Positions 38,891-50,525 of a stretch of DNA of 64,000 bases are shown one piece after another. Origin of the DNA: Pelagibacterium flavum (GTDB lineage: Bacteria; Pseudomonadota; Alphaproteobacteria; Rhizobiales; Devosiaceae). Each line of letters opens with the position of its first letter. Position 1 is the stretch's first letter. Made by a program: the position numbers and the translations under genes. The stretch covers positions 2,349,001 to 2,413,000 of the forward strand of contig NZ_CP107716.1 in the NCBI RefSeq assembly GCF_025854335.1, given 5' to 3'. The notes under the pieces are model-generated. The model was not told the DNA's origin. It saw nothing but the letters and a program-made list of their open reading frames with translations, and did no database searches.

Positions 38891-40063
38891 CTATTGCGCA
38901 ATATCCTCGAAGCTGAAGACGATGCGCCGGTTTTCCGCCTTGCCAGCCGCCGTATCGTTGGATGCGACGGGAAGGCTTGCCCCATAACCGACGGCGAAAA
39001 GGCGCTGCGGGTCGATCCCCTGCTCCACCAACCGATCAACCACGGCCTCGGCACGGCTGAGGGACAGGACGAGATTGGTTTCGGCGCGCCCATCGGCGTC
39101 GGTATGTCCTTCTACATAAACCGGAAGCGAAGGGCAAACGGCCAGTATGCCGGCGATTTCGGCGATCACGCCTTCCGAAGCCGCGGTCGGCGCCGTGCGG
39201 CCCGAAGCAAATGATATCGGGTTGTTCGCGGTGAGCGCTGTGACCTGCTCGCGGCACTGAGCTGCCTGGGCCGACAGGTCGGTGTTTGTGGTTGCGGTAT
39301 CGGCCGGGGCGACAGGCTGTTCTGCCGACGCATCGTTCTGGACGATTGGATTGTCGGCGGGTGCGGGCTCAGGGTCTTGCTGGAGCTGTGCCGCATCGTC
39401 GGACGGCTCGCTGGCCTCCGCAGTCAATTGGGGAGCCGTGTCCGTCTCATTTTCGAGCGGTTCCGGCTCAGGCGCACCGGCGTCGGCGTTTTCTGTTGTA
39501 TCTCCAGTCTCAGCGGTATGTTCCTCAAGCAGATCTTCAACCGACTCCACGATGTCCTGCGCAAGCGGATCGGCGGGTTGAGCGGCTTGCTCCTGGTTCG
39601 GGCCGGATGTTTCGACCGCGACGACCCATTCGGTTCCGGTGCCGACTGAAGAACCAAGCACGTCGGTCAGTGCCGCGATATCCTGATCGGGCGCCAGAGT
39701 ACCCGAAACGCTCCATTCCCCTTCATCATAGGCGATCGAACCGTCAACCAGCATTTCGCTCGCTGCGATGGCCTTCATGGCGTCGCGCAAAAAGCCAAGG
39801 GGCGCGCCTTCGGCAATCGTCATGCCATCGTGGTCGCTCCCTGCCCGCTCGGCCAGGATGGTGGCGATCGAAGCGTAGGGCACGTTTCCGGTCAGCGTGG
39901 GCTGGCCGGCAGCGATCTGGATAGCCCAGGCGAAGGGTTCTCCGGATTCAGCGCCGTTCTCCACCGTCTGATCGAGTGACTGATACTGGGCGAGGGCCGC
40001 TTGGGTTGGGGTCAGCAAGACGAAAGCTGGTACGGCAAATGAGAGAAGGCGGGGAAAAATCAT
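38891..40063 (-). CDS. OmpA-family outer-membrane protein
   Basis: 390 residues: signal peptide (cleavage near ALA|QYQ), a BON-like N-terminal region (about 35-150, with PTLTGNVPYASI and DEGEWSVSGTLAP), a very acidic Pro/Glu/Ala linker (about 155-265), and a C-terminal OmpA peptidoglycan-binding domain (ISFASGRTAPTAAS, VYVEGHTDADGRAETNLVLS, FAVGYGASLP, ENRRIVF). It probably links the envelope to peptidoglycan. Downstream partner genes are not apparent. Confidence 0.88.
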   Translation of the reverse strand: MIFPRLLSFAVPAFVLLTPTQAALAQYQSLDQTVENGAESGEPFAWAIQIAAGQPTLTGNVPYASIATILAERAGSDHDGMTIAEGAPLGFLRDAMKAIAASEMLVDGSIAYDEGEWSVSGTLAPDQDIAALTDVLGSSVGTGTEWVVAVETSGPNQEQAAQPADPLAQDIVESVEDLLEEHTAETGDTTENADAGAPEPEPLENETDTAPQLTAEASEPSDDAAQLQQDPEPAPADNPIVQNDASAEQPVAPADTATTNTDLSAQAAQCREQVTALTANNPISFASGRTAPTAASEGVIAEIAGILAVCPSLPVYVEGHTDADGRAETNLVLSLSRAEAVVDRLVEQGIDPQRLFAVGYGASLPVASNDTAAGKAENRRIVFSFEDIAQ

Positions 40064-40200
40064 TCAAAGCCAATAAGTTTGCGCCGCGAGGCGGCAATGT
40101 CGGTCGACTCGGTAATCGGGCCATGAGTGTAAAGCATTTCGGGCTGTAGCGAAGCCATTACACGCCCTGATTTCCTGGGCAAATGGGCCGAACGCAAAAA

Positions 40201-40228
40201 GAAAGGCCCGGCAAGTGCCGGGCCTTTC
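40201..40228 (-). terminator. Porin terminator
   Basis: GAAAGGCCCGGCA and TGCCGGGCCTTTC form a 13-bp perfect stem with a 2-nt loop; on the minus strand the hairpin runs into TTTCTTTTT. This is a textbook intrinsic terminator 28 nt past the porin stop. Confidence 0.92.
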
Positions 40229-40255
40229 CAAAAATCGCCTCGAGGCGAAGAGTTC

Positions 40256-41419
40256 TTAGAACTCTTTGGAAGCTTCGAAGGACAGACGGTAGTCGTCGAC
40301 CGTATTGGCGTATGCGTTAATGCTGGTTTCGAAACCGCCGCCAGGAGCGTAGGTCAGGCCAGCAGCGCCGTAGATGTAGTCAGCGCCACCGTTGTCGGTG
40401 TAGCCGAGTTCAGCGTTGGCAGCGATGGTTTCGGTGACGTCAGCGTCAACACCAGCATAAACGGTGAAGATGTCAACAGCAGCGACTTCCTGGTAGCCGG
40501 CGCCGATGTAAACGGCAACGGTATCAGTGGCGTCGAACGAACCTTCACCAGCAACACCCCAATCGCCGTTGTCTTCAAAGAAGGCATCGGTGTCGAGCGA
40601 GAACATGTCGAGGGTAGCCGAAGCGCCCAGCGAAGCAATCCAGTAGCCGGTATCGTCGAAGATCACGCCGCCGCGGACTTCGAACGAGTCGAATTCAGCG
40701 GTAACAGCAGCGTAGAAGTTGACCGGATCAGTGGCGCCGTAAAGGTCGCCAAGGAGAACGGCAGCTTCAGCCGAGAACATGCCGCCGTCATATTCAACGC
40801 CGAGCAGTGCAGTGCCGTCGCCTTCGAGGTCTTCGAGACCGGCGATAACGGTGAAGCCATCAGCGACCAGCGATTCGATGGTGATGACGTGGCCGCCCTG
40901 AGTAACAGGGTTGACCAGATCGTTTTCGTCGAAATCCCAATCGAAGTCGCCGAGTTCGTCATTACCATAAGCATGGTCAAGAACTTCGGTGTCGAGGATC
41001 TTGTCCTTCTTACCAGCCGAAAGAACGGTGGTGTCACCGAACTGAACGTAGGCTTCGCTGAAACCGATAGAATCAGCACCGACCATCGGAAGGCCGGTGT
41101 AGGTGCTGTCACCTTCAAGCCCGATATAGGCCACGGCAGCACCGGCGTCGGTCTGCGTGGTGGCTTCGAAGATCAGCTCCCATTCGGTAACAGATCCGAC
41201 TTCGTAAACGCCGCCGATTTCTTCGTGATAGTATTCGTAGGACACTTCACCCGAGATCGACAGGCAGGTGTCGTCGGATTCAATGGTCAGGCCCGAGATG
41301 CCGTAGGCATCGCAGACGCCGAGCGACACAAAAGTCGCCGGAATCGGATCAGCGGCCTGGGCACCCGTCGACAGGGCCAGAACAGCTGCAGAACCCAGAA
41401 GAAGGCTCTTAAGTTTCAT
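40256..41419 (-). CDS. Outer-membrane porin (Hyphomicrobiales porin family)
   Basis: 387-residue beta-barrel with a 22-residue signal peptide (cleavage GAQA|AD), a conserved N-terminal disulphide-like region (GVCDAYGISG...DDTCLSISGEVSYEY) and C-terminal phenylalanine (SFEASKEF). It is extremely acidic with few Lys/Arg. Strong ribosome site GGAGGTC upstream. Passive diffusion of small solutes; probably abundant, given the strong terminator and codon regularity. Confidence 0.9.
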   Translation of the reverse strand: MKLKSLLLGSAAVLALSTGAQAADPIPATFVSLGVCDAYGISGLTIESDDTCLSISGEVSYEYYHEEIGGVYEVGSVTEWELIFEATTQTDAGAAVAYIGLEGDSTYTGLPMVGADSIGFSEAYVQFGDTTVLSAGKKDKILDTEVLDHAYGNDELGDFDWDFDENDLVNPVTQGGHVITIESLVADGFTVIAGLEDLEGDGTALLGVEYDGGMFSAEAAVLLGDLYGATDPVNFYAAVTAEFDSFEVRGGVIFDDTGYWIASLGASATLDMFSLDTDAFFEDNGDWGVAGEGSFDATDTVAVYIGAGYQEVAAVDIFTVYAGVDADVTETIAANAELGYTDNGGADYIYGAAGLTYAPGGGFETSINAYANTVDDYRLSFEASKEF

Positions 41420-41812
41420 AATTGACCTCCAAAGTCAGTCATTCAGTTTGGCCGGGCTATCCGGCAGTTTGTCGAAACGCGACCACATTATTGTTGGTGT
41501 CGTGTGTTGCCGTCGCGTTGCGACCGACAAACGATCCCATGCATGGATTCGCAAGACCCACTCTAGCGATGCCGGTTGAGCGCGCAACAGCCGTTAGCCC
41601 TGTTCAACAGCCGTTCGGGCGGGTTGCAAAGGCATTGTTGCAAAATGTCCACACATACGGAAACCACTCGTTAATATTTGAGGCAATTAGCCTTTACGAC
41701 TCCTTTATGTATCGCCTGCGAAAGACTGTGACGCGCGCAGGTTTCGCAAAACAGCCACATTGGTGATGTGCTTGGGTTCGGACCGCCGCCTGGTCCTATA
41801 GAGGTTTTGTTA
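41420..41812. other. Porin upstream region, no gene seen
   Basis: About 390 bp between the porin start and the next plus-strand gene. It is more AT-rich than its surroundings, especially 41600-41710, and should hold the porin promoter and leader on the minus strand. I see no convincing open frame, repeat or operator in it. Confidence 0.5.
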
Positions 41813-42454
41813 TTGTCCCACTGGCCCCCGTTATCGTCACGCGCGTGCAGCGCGGCACTGGTTATCTCGATGCTGATGGCCGGCAGCCTGGTGGCCCAGG
41901 ACGACGCCGCCGATGTCGAGCAGATGATGACCGATGCCGAAGCGCTGGCGGTGGGAATCGATGTGACCACCCGATGCGCGCTCTTTGACACCGCGATCGA
42001 CTATCTTTCACCGCTCGAACAGGTTGCGGCCCAGATCCGGCTTCGCGAAATCGTCGCCGCGGCATCCGAGGAGATCGAGGACACACCCGATCGGGTTGCG
42101 CAGATGCGTGCCGGGGCGGCGGCGCGGGTCTGCGGCGATCCGGACCTGGCACCCTATATGAGTTTCAGCCGGCAGATCGCGCGCGACGTTATCGACATCG
42201 CCCTTGTCGCCTGGAAAACCATTGACGTGCCGGGCTGCAATTATTTCGCAGATGACGGTTTCATGCAGGCGGCCGAACGGGCCAGCGCCGCGGCGCAACA
42301 GGCGACTCTGGAGGGAGAGGCAAACCGCATCGCCTATATAGAGCAGCGCGGCGCGGCCTGGGCCGAGGTCTTTGCCGCCAATTGCACGAATCTTCGCTTT
42401 GAGCCGGTCGAGACATTGCCGGGACAGATCGCCCTGGCGCTGCCGACCGAATAG
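41813..42454 (+). CDS. Predicted exported protein of unknown function
   Basis: 213 residues from a TTG at 41813 (GAGG 8 nt upstream), which begins at a plausible signal peptide ending SLVAQ|DD. The mature part is helical and Ala/Glu/Asp-rich, with four spaced cysteines (TTRCALF, RVCGDP, PGCNYF, NCTNLRF) suitable for two disulphides. The longer frame starting at 41768 is possible. I do not recognise the family. A palindromic element follows the stop. Confidence 0.65.
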   Translation: MSHWPPLSSRACSAALVISMLMAGSLVAQDDAADVEQMMTDAEALAVGIDVTTRCALFDTAIDYLSPLEQVAAQIRLREIVAAASEEIEDTPDRVAQMRAGAAARVCGDPDLAPYMSFSRQIARDVIDIALVAWKTIDVPGCNYFADDGFMQAAERASAAAQQATLEGEANRIAYIEQRGAAWAEVFAANCTNLRFEPVETLPGQIALALPTE

Positions 42455-42459
42455 GTCCT

Positions 42460-42539
42460 GGAGCACTTCTGCCTTTCACTTGCTCGGCCCTGCGGGTCCG
42501 AGCCGGATAGGCAGCATCAACTTGTCCAGGAAATGCTCC
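42460..42539. repeat. Imperfect palindromic element after the exported-protein gene
   Basis: The ends read GGAGCA and TGCTCC, with nested TGCCT/AGGCA and CTCGG/CCGAG pairs inside. It could fold into one long cruciform and may act as a transcription terminator. Confidence 0.5.
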
Positions 42540-42589
42540 AATTCCCCCCTTTCAGCCTGCGCGATATTGCGCTAAACCCCTCTTCGAAT

Positions 42590-42662
<73 letters not shown>

Positions 42663-42665
<3 letters not shown>

Positions 42666-42911
42666 TTTCCTTCTCTCACGGCGCGTACCACTGCGGGCAT
42701 GACGGCGCTAGAACCGCGCCTATGCGCTACGTTGCGCCTGCGACGGCGCGGCGAAAACGTTCGCCGGGGTCCTCGGCTGTGCCTCGTCCATTTCCTTCTC
42801 TCACGGGCCATACCGCTCACGGCATGACGCGCTAAGACCGTGCTATGCCGTTCACTGGCCCTCCGAGGGGCGCGCGAAACGTCGCGCGGGGTCCTCGGCT
42901 GCGCCTCGTCC
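42663..42911. repeat. Two tandem copies of a ~125-bp repeat abutting the tRNA
   Basis: Copy 1 (42663-42787) and copy 2 (42788-42911) both open CCATTTCCTTCTCTCACGG and end GGGTCCTCGGCTG.GCCTCGTC, with matching blocks such as GGCATGACG.CGCTA and CG.CGAAAACGTTCGC-type sequence between. The copies are imperfect. The first begins on the CCA of the tRNA gene. No coding potential seen. Confidence 0.75.
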
Positions 42912-42932
42912 GACTGTCTGTCCTTATGGCGG

Positions 42933-43772
42933 TCAGCCGGGAAGCTGGGCTAACAGACGCTTTGCTGCGAGGAGATGCGGGCGGTCGATCATGCGGCCCT
43001 CGAGCCTGAGGGTTCCGGCCCCCGGGTTATCGGCAAAGGCGGCGATGACGGCCCTTGCGTGGGCGATTTCGGCTTCGGTGGGGGAGAAGGCGGCGTTGAT
43101 GACGGCGATCTGGGTGGGATGGATGGCCATCATGCCCGAAAAGCCGTCGCGGCGGGCGCGCGCCGCATATGCCCTGAGCCCTTCGGTATCGATGAAATCG
43201 GGATAGACCGTCTCGACGGCCGGGACGCCCGCCGCGTGGGCGCCGAACAAGGTGAGACTGCGCACCATTTCGTAGGGCGGCGTATAACTTCCACCGGGGC
43301 GGCGGGCCGTGGTGGCGCCGACGGCGGCGGGGAGGTCCTCGGCGCCCCAGGTCAACCCGCACAATCGGCTGGCGACGGCACCATAGGTGCCAAGCCCGAA
43401 CACCGCCCTGGGGGTTTCGGTGGCGATGGGCAGGATCGGGATGTGCGACAGACCGAGCATGGCGGCCAGTTCGGCGACGGAGCTTCCCGATTCCGATTTG
43501 GGCAGCACCAGAGCGTCGGGCTTGGCAGAAAGGATCGACTCGAGATCGGCGGCGAGATCGGGGGAGCCGAGCGGATTGACGCGGACCATCAATGTCACCT
43601 CGCGGCTGGCGCTCGAAAGGAACTGCGCCACATCCTTGCGCGCCCAGGGTTTTCGCTCGGGCAGCACCGAATCCTCAAGATCGAGGATCACGGCATCGGC
43701 GTCGCTTTTCAGCGCCTTTTCCATGCGGTCCGGGCGATCTCCGGGGACAAAGAGCAGTGAGCGCAGCCTCAT
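42933..43772 (-). CDS. HpcH/HpaI aldolase / CitE-like CoA-ester lyase
   Basis: 279-residue TIM-barrel lyase: [30 protein letters not shown] with the metal Asp/Glu, [21 protein letters not shown] and [12 protein letters not shown]. CitE-like stand-alone proteins cleave or form malyl/citramalyl-type CoA esters. Here it overlaps the MaoC gene by 4 nt at the end of the leucine-catabolism operon, so a C-C cleavage step on a CoA intermediate is the likely job; the substrate is inference. Confidence 0.88.
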   Translation of the reverse strand: MRLRSLLFVPGDRPDRMEKALKSDADAVILDLEDSVLPERKPWARKDVAQFLSSASREVTLMVRVNPLGSPDLAADLESILSAKPDALVLPKSESGSSVAELAAMLGLSHIPILPIATETPRAVFGLGTYGAVASRLCGLTWGAEDLPAAVGATTARRPGGSYTPPYEMVRSLTLFGAHAAGVPAVETVYPDFIDTEGLRAYAARARRDGFSGMMAIHPTQIAVINAAFSPTEAEIAHARAVIAAFADNPGAGTLRLEGRMIDRPHLLAAKRLLAQLPG

Positions 43773-44217
43773 TTTGGCCTCCGCCGGATCAGTGCGGTGC
43801 GCGTGCAGGTGCAGACGATTTCGTCGTGCTGGTTGATGGCGCGATGGGCGAAGGTGACGATGCCCGCTTCGGGGCGGCTGCCGGAAGCGCGCAGGTCGAT
43901 CACCTCGGATTCGATCCTCAGCGTGTCGCCAATGAATACGGGTTTGGGCATTCTGACCGCGTCATAGCCCAGATTGGCGATCAATGTTCCGAGGGTCGTT
44001 TCAGCGACCGATATGCCCACCATCAGCGAGAAGGTGAACGTGCCGTTGACGACGATCCGGCCGAACTCTGTGCCCTTTGCGTATTCGGCATCGAGGTGGA
44101 GCGGTTGGGGGTTGTGGGTCAATGTGGTGATGAGCAGATTGTCCGCCTCGCTCACCGTGCGGCGGATGGGATGGGCGATGGTATCGCCGATCGACCAATC
44201 GTCGAAATAGCGCCCGC

Positions 44218-44221
<4 letters not shown>
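43769..44221 (-). CDS. MaoC-family enoyl-CoA hydratase
   Basis: 150-residue hot-dog hydratase: [25 protein letters not shown], then [13 protein letters not shown] as hydratase motif, [17 protein letters not shown], and [15 protein letters not shown]. It probably hydrates an unsaturated branched acyl-CoA (methylglutaconyl- or mesaconyl-like). Overlaps the biotin-carboxylase gene upstream and the CitE-like gene downstream by 4 nt each. Confidence 0.87.
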
Positions 44222-46104
<1,883 letters not shown>

Positions 46105-47736
46105 CTACATCCTGAACAGCCCGAATTGCGGGCGCTCGGGGATCGGGGCGTTCAGCGTGACGCGGAAGGCGAGGCCCAGAATTTCGCGGGTTTGGGCTGG
46201 ATCGATGATGCCGTCATCCCAGAGCCGCGCCGTGGCGAAATAGGGATTGCCCTCGGCCTCGTAGCGGGCGCGAATGGGATTCTTGAAGGCTTCCTCGTCC
46301 TCTGCTCTCCAGTTTTCGCCTTTTGATTCAAACCCATCGCGCTTGACGGTGGCGAGGACCGATGCGGCCTGTTCGCCGCCCATCACCGAGATGCGGGCGT
46401 TGGGCCAGGTGAATAGGAACCGCGGGGAATAGGCGCGGCCCGCCATGCCGTAGTTTCCGGCGCCGAAACTGCCGCCGATGATGAGGGTGATTTTGGGCAC
46501 CGTAGCCGTGGCGACGGCGGTGACGAGCTTGGCGCCGTCCTTGGCGATTCCGCCCGCCTCATATTTGCCGCCGACCATGAAGCCGGAGATATTTTGCAGG
46601 AAAAGCAGGGGGATACGGCGCTGGCAGCACAACTCGATAAAGTGGGCGCCCTTGAGCGCGCTTTCGGAAAACAACACGCCATTGTTGGCGATGATGCCGA
46701 TTTTGGTGCCCCAGAGTTCGGCAAAGCCGGTGACCAGCGTCGTGCCGTAGTTCGCCTTGAACTCGTGAAAGCGCGATCCGTCCACGATGCGGGCGATGAT
46801 TTCGCGCACATCGTAAGGGGCTCTGACATCCAAGGGAATTATGCCGTAAAGGTCTGAAATATCGTAATTATTTTTTTCTATGCCCAATGTATCCCCGGTG
46901 GACTCGCGCCCCACGCCCAGTGGACTGTCCGCAAGGGTGGAGACGATGTCGCGGATAATGGTCAGCGCGTGCTCGTCATTTTCGGCGATGTGATCGACGA
47001 CGCCGGACTTCTTGCCGTGGGTTTCGGCGCCGCCCAGTTCCTCGGCCGAGATGATCTCGCCGGTGGCGGCTTTGACCAGCGGCGGGCCGGCGAGGAAGAT
47101 CGTGCCCTGATTGCGCACGATGACCGTTTCGTCGCTCATGGCGGGAACGTATGCCCCGCCAGCCGTGCACGAGCCCATGACGCAGGCGATCTGGGGTATC
47201 GATTGGGCCGACATCTGTGCCTGATTGAAAAAGATGCGCCCGAAATGGTCGCGGTCGGGGAACACTTCGGCCTGAAAGGGCAGATTGGCACCGCCGGAAT
47301 CGACCAGATAGATGCAGGGCAGACGGTTTTCGAGGGCGATTTCCTGGGCGCGGAGGTGCTTTTTGACTGTCAGGGGAAAGTATGCGCCGCCTTTGACGGT
47401 GGGATCGTTGCACACGATCATCACCAGACGGCCCGAGACCTGCCCGATGCCGCAGATGATGCCGGCGCCCGGTGCTTCGTCTCCATACATTCCGTTGGCG
47501 GCCAGTTGGCCGATTTCGAGAAAGGGGGAGCCGGGATCAAGGAGGCGCTCGACGCGGTCGCGGGGGAGAAGTTTGCCGCGCGCCACATGGCGCTGGCGGG
47601 AGGTTTCGGGGCCGCCGAGGGCGGTCCTGGCGACGGTATCGCGCAGCTCGGCGGCCAGCGCGCGATTGTGCGCGGCGTTGGTGCGAAAGGTCTCGGACGC
47701 CGGGTTGATGGCGGATTGGAGGGTGGGGGCGGTCAT
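46105..47736 (-). CDS. mccB: Methylcrotonyl-CoA carboxylase carboxyltransferase subunit
   Basis: 543-residue beta subunit that transfers CO2 from biotin to 3-methylcrotonyl-CoA. Crotonase-like halves with [43 protein letters not shown] and [23 protein letters not shown]; the N-terminal [26 protein letters not shown] is characteristic. The stop is directly adjacent to the mccA start. Confidence 0.94.
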   Translation of the reverse strand: MTAPTLQSAINPASETFRTNAAHNRALAAELRDTVARTALGGPETSRQRHVARGKLLPRDRVERLLDPGSPFLEIGQLAANGMYGDEAPGAGIICGIGQVSGRLVMIVCNDPTVKGGAYFPLTVKKHLRAQEIALENRLPCIYLVDSGGANLPFQAEVFPDRDHFGRIFFNQAQMSAQSIPQIACVMGSCTAGGAYVPAMSDETVIVRNQGTIFLAGPPLVKAATGEIISAEELGGAETHGKKSGVVDHIAENDEHALTIIRDIVSTLADSPLGVGRESTGDTLGIEKNNYDISDLYGIIPLDVRAPYDVREIIARIVDGSRFHEFKANYGTTLVTGFAELWGTKIGIIANNGVLFSESALKGAHFIELCCQRRIPLLFLQNISGFMVGGKYEAGGIAKDGAKLVTAVATATVPKITLIIGGSFGAGNYGMAGRAYSPRFLFTWPNARISVMGGEQAASVLATVKRDGFESKGENWRAEDEEAFKNPIRARYEAEGNPYFATARLWDDGIIDPAQTREILGLAFRVTLNAPIPERPQFGLFRM

Positions 47737-47781
47737 GCCATGCGCCTCGCTAGGGCGGCGGTGAATGCGGAGATGCTGCTG

Positions 47782-47812
47782 CTGGATCCCGGGAATAAAT
47801 CCCGCGATGACA
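47782..47812. repeat. Single REP-like hairpin between mccB and ivd
   Basis: CTGGATCCCGGGAATAAATC followed by CCGCGATGACA: one half-unit of the REP-like family, in the ~105-bp gap between ivd and mccB. Confidence 0.65.
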
Positions 47813-47842
47813 GGGTGGGACTTTGGGTGCGCTGGTGGCCCA

Positions 47843-48994
47843 TCATATCCCGATCACCTCGCGCCCGATGAGGAAGCGGCGGATTTCGTTGGTACCGGCT
47901 CCGATATCGTAGAGTTTTGCATCGCGGACGAAGCGTTCGACCGGCCATTCCTTTGTATATCCGGCGCCGCCCAGCGCCTGGACGGCTTCGAGCGACACCT
48001 TTACAGCGTTTTCCGAGGCCAGGAGGATGGCGCCGGCGGCATCAAACCGCGTGGTCTGGCCCGCATCGCAGGCTTTGGCCACCGCATAGACATAGGCGCG
48101 GGACGAATTGAGCGCGACATACATATCGGCGATTTTTGCCTGCATGAGCTGGAATGAGCCGATGGGCGCGCCGAACTGCTTGCGATCGCGGATATAGGGC
48201 AGCACGGTATCGAGACACGCCTGCATGATGCCGAGCGGGCCGGCGGCGAGGACGACGCGTTCGTAGTCGAGGCCCGACATCAGGATTTTCACCCCCTGCC
48301 CTTCGGCGCCCAGGACATTTTCGGCCGGAACCTCGCAATCGGTGAAAACGAGTTCGGCGGTGTCCGAGCCACGCATGCCCATCTTGTCGAGTTTGGGGGA
48401 AACGGAAAAGCCTTTCATGGCTTTTTCGATGATGAAGGCGGTAATGCCCTTGGGACCGGCGGCGGGATCTGTCTTGGCGTAAACGATCAACACATCGGCT
48501 TTGGGCGCGTTGGTGATCCAGAATTTGGTGCCGTTGAGGACATAGCGATCCCCGCGCTTTTCGGCGCGCAGGGACATCGAGACGACATCGGACCCTGATC
48601 CGGCTTCGGACATGGCGAGGGCGCCCAGATGTTCGCCGGAGATCAGTTTGGGCAGGTATTTGCGCTTTTGGGCCTCGGTGCCCCAGCGGCGGGTCTGGTT
48701 GACCGCGAGGTTGGAGTGGGCGCCGTAGGACAGGCCCACCGAGGCCGAGGCGCGGGAGACTTCCTCGACGGCAACGCAGTGTTCGAGATAGCCAAGACCC
48801 AGGCCGCCAAATTCCTCTTCCACGGTGATGCCATGCAGTCCGAGTGCGCCCATCTCGGGCCAGAGGTCGATGGGAAACGTATTGGTTTGGTCGATCTCGG
48901 CGGCACGCGGCGCGATCTTGTCGCTGGCGAAACGGTGGGTGGTCTCGCGGATGGTATCGGCCATGTCGCCGAGGGCGAAATCGAGATGGGTCAT
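47843..48994 (-). CDS. ivd: Isovaleryl-CoA dehydrogenase
   Basis: 383-residue FAD acyl-CoA dehydrogenase that makes 3-methylcrotonyl-CoA and passes electrons to ETF. The catalytic base is Glu245 in [19 protein letters not shown], the position specific to isovaleryl-CoA dehydrogenases; also [21 protein letters not shown] and the C-terminal [16 protein letters not shown]. Upstream of mccB, downstream of the bkd genes; etfBA is 5 kb away. Confidence 0.95.
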   Translation of the reverse strand: MTHLDFALGDMADTIRETTHRFASDKIAPRAAEIDQTNTFPIDLWPEMGALGLHGITVEEEFGGLGLGYLEHCVAVEEVSRASASVGLSYGAHSNLAVNQTRRWGTEAQKRKYLPKLISGEHLGALAMSEAGSGSDVVSMSLRAEKRGDRYVLNGTKFWITNAPKADVLIVYAKTDPAAGPKGITAFIIEKAMKGFSVSPKLDKMGMRGSDTAELVFTDCEVPAENVLGAEGQGVKILMSGLDYERVVLAAGPLGIMQACLDTVLPYIRDRKQFGAPIGSFQLMQAKIADMYVALNSSRAYVYAVAKACDAGQTTRFDAAGAILLASENAVKVSLEAVQALGGAGYTKEWPVERFVRDAKLYDIGAGTNEIRRFLIGREVIGI

Positions 48995-49004
48995 TGTGGT
49001 CTCC

Positions 49005-50525
49005 TCAGCTCCATGAACGCTTCTCGATGAAGATCAGCGCCGGGTTTTCCAGCAGGCGCTTGAGGCGCTGGATGAATTTAGCGGCGTCGTAGCCATCGAC
49101 GATGCGGTGATCGAAGCTGGACGAGAGGTTCATCATGGTGCGCACGGTCACCTGATTGTTGATGAACACGGGGCGGCCCATGAGCTTGTTGGGGCCGATG
49201 ATCGCCACTTCGGGGTGGTTGATGATCGGGGTGGCGGCAACGCCACCCAGAGCGCCGAGGCTGGTCAGGGTGATGGTGGAGCCCGAAAGCTCGTCGCGGG
49301 ACGCCCTGCCCTCGCGCGCCGCGTTGGTGACCCGGCTCATCTCGCGGGCGCAATCCCAGATGTCGAGCGCCTCGACGTGGCGGACGACAGGGACCATGAG
49401 GCCTTCGGCGGTTTGCGTGGCAATGCCGATATGGATGGGCTCGAACTGGCGCAAGACGCCCGCTTCGGCGTCGTAATGGGCGTTGACGTGCGGAAACTCG
49501 GGCAGCAATTGCGCAAGCGCCCGCATGAAGAAGGGCAAAAGCGTGAGCTTGGGCTGGGCGCCCTGGCGCGAGGCGTTGATCTCCCGGCGCAGCCCTTCGA
49601 GAGCGGTCATGTCGCAATCCTCCACATAGGAGAAATGCGGGATGGAGCGGGCGGAGAGTTCCATGCGCTCGGCGATCTTTCGACGCAGGCCGATGATCTT
49701 TTTCTCGTGGACGCCCTGGCGCTCGCGGGCGGCGGGCTCGGGCGCCCTGGACTTGAGATGGGCATCGAGGTCGGCATCGGTGATGCGGCCTTCGGGGCCT
49801 GTACCGATGACGTAGTTGAGGTCGATATCGAGATCCTCGGCGCGGCGGCGGGTGGCCGGGGCGATGAGGATTTGGTGGTGGGGAGTGGGTTTGGACTCTG
49901 CGCTTGTGGCCCGCTCTGCCTGGACTCCGGGAACAGGCCCCGGAGTGACAGGTTGGGGGTTGGGAGACGCTGAAGACTGGGCCGCGGGCGCTTCTCCATC
50001 CCCTGTCATCCCGGCCTTGAGCCGGGCTCCATCAGGCTCGGAGGATGGAGTTCTCTCACCGGCGCCGGGGGTACTGAGTCCCGGGTCTTCGCCCGGGATG
50101 ACGGGGGTGGGTGGGACGGCGGAGGGGGATGGAGCCGCAGGCGCTTCTTCTTCCCCATCGCTTCCCCGGTCAAGGCCGGGGTCCATGGGTGCTTGCCGTT
50201 CGCTCGCCGGTTCGCTTCGGCTCGGGCGGGCACCGGCATTCGCCGGGGAAGCGGGGGGTGGGGCGGCCTCTGCCTCCGCCTCGCCTTCGATCTCAAGCTC
50301 GACCAGAACCGAGCCGACGGGCGCCTTGTCGCCTTCGGCGCCGAATAGTTTGAGCACCGTGCCGGCGACCGGCGAGGTCATGTCGATTGTCGCCTTGTCG
50401 GTCATCACGTCGACGAGCGTCTGGTCCTCCTCGACGTGGTCGCCGACCTTGACGTGCCAGGCGGTGATTTCGGCTTCGGCGACGCCTTCGCCGATATCGG
50501 GCAAGCGGAAGGAATAGGTCTTCAT
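49005..50525 (-). CDS. bkdB: Branched-chain 2-oxoacid dehydrogenase E2 (dihydrolipoyl acyltransferase), linker built from palindromic elements
   Basis: 506 residues from the ATG at 50525 (4-nt overlap with the E1 beta stop). Lipoyl domain about 1-78 with lipoyl Lys44 (MTDKATIDM); peripheral-subunit-binding domain about 218-258 ([32 protein letters not shown]); catalytic core from about 275, with [10 protein letters not shown] near the C terminus (HRxxDG). The linker 80-218 is unusually long; residues about 92-123, 142-174 and 192-202 are translations of three REP-like palindromes. No E3 gene is nearby. Confidence 0.94.
   Translation of the reverse strand: MKTYSFRLPDIGEGVAEAEITAWHVKVGDHVEEDQTLVDVMTDKATIDMTSPVAGTVLKLFGAEGDKAPVGSVLVELEIEGEAEAEAAPPPASPANAGARPSRSEPASERQAPMDPGLDRGSDGEEEAPAAPSPSAVPPTPVIPGEDPGLSTPGAGERTPSSEPDGARLKAGMTGDGEAPAAQSSASPNPQPVTPGPVPGVQAERATSAESKPTPHHQILIAPATRRRAEDLDIDLNYVIGTGPEGRITDADLDAHLKSRAPEPAARERQGVHEKKIIGLRRKIAERMELSARSIPHFSYVEDCDMTALEGLRREINASRQGAQPKLTLLPFFMRALAQLLPEFPHVNAHYDAEAGVLRQFEPIHIGIATQTAEGLMVPVVRHVEALDIWDCAREMSRVTNAAREGRASRDELSGSTITLTSLGALGGVAATPIINHPEVAIIGPNKLMGRPVFINNQVTVRTMMNLSSSFDHRIVDGYDAAKFIQRLKRLLENPALIFIEKRSWS
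49920..49952. repeat. REP-like hairpin inside the E2 gene (third)
   Basis: CTGGACTCCGGGAACAGGCC, then CCGGAGTGACAGG. Read on the coding strand it gives [11 protein letters not shown] (about residues 192-202) of the E2 linker. The intergenic counterpart at 47782 has the same layout. Confidence 0.75.
50005..50102. repeat. Complete REP-like element inside the E2 gene (second)
   Basis: Opens GTCATCCCGGCCTTGAGCCG and closes with CCCGGGATGAC, like the intergenic elements at 23727 and 51596. It is read as [12 protein letters not shown]...RLKAGMTG, residues 142-174. Its length and position keep the reading frame open. Confidence 0.85.
50159..50252. repeat. REP-like element inside the E2 gene (first)
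   Basis: Opens GCTTCCCCGGTCAAGGCCGG and ends CGCCGGGGAAGC, with a GTCCATGG/CC core. It is the same subtype as the unit at 57434 downstream of the PQQ dehydrogenase. Read as [11 protein letters not shown]...[11 protein letters not shown], residues 92-123 of E2. Confidence 0.8.
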
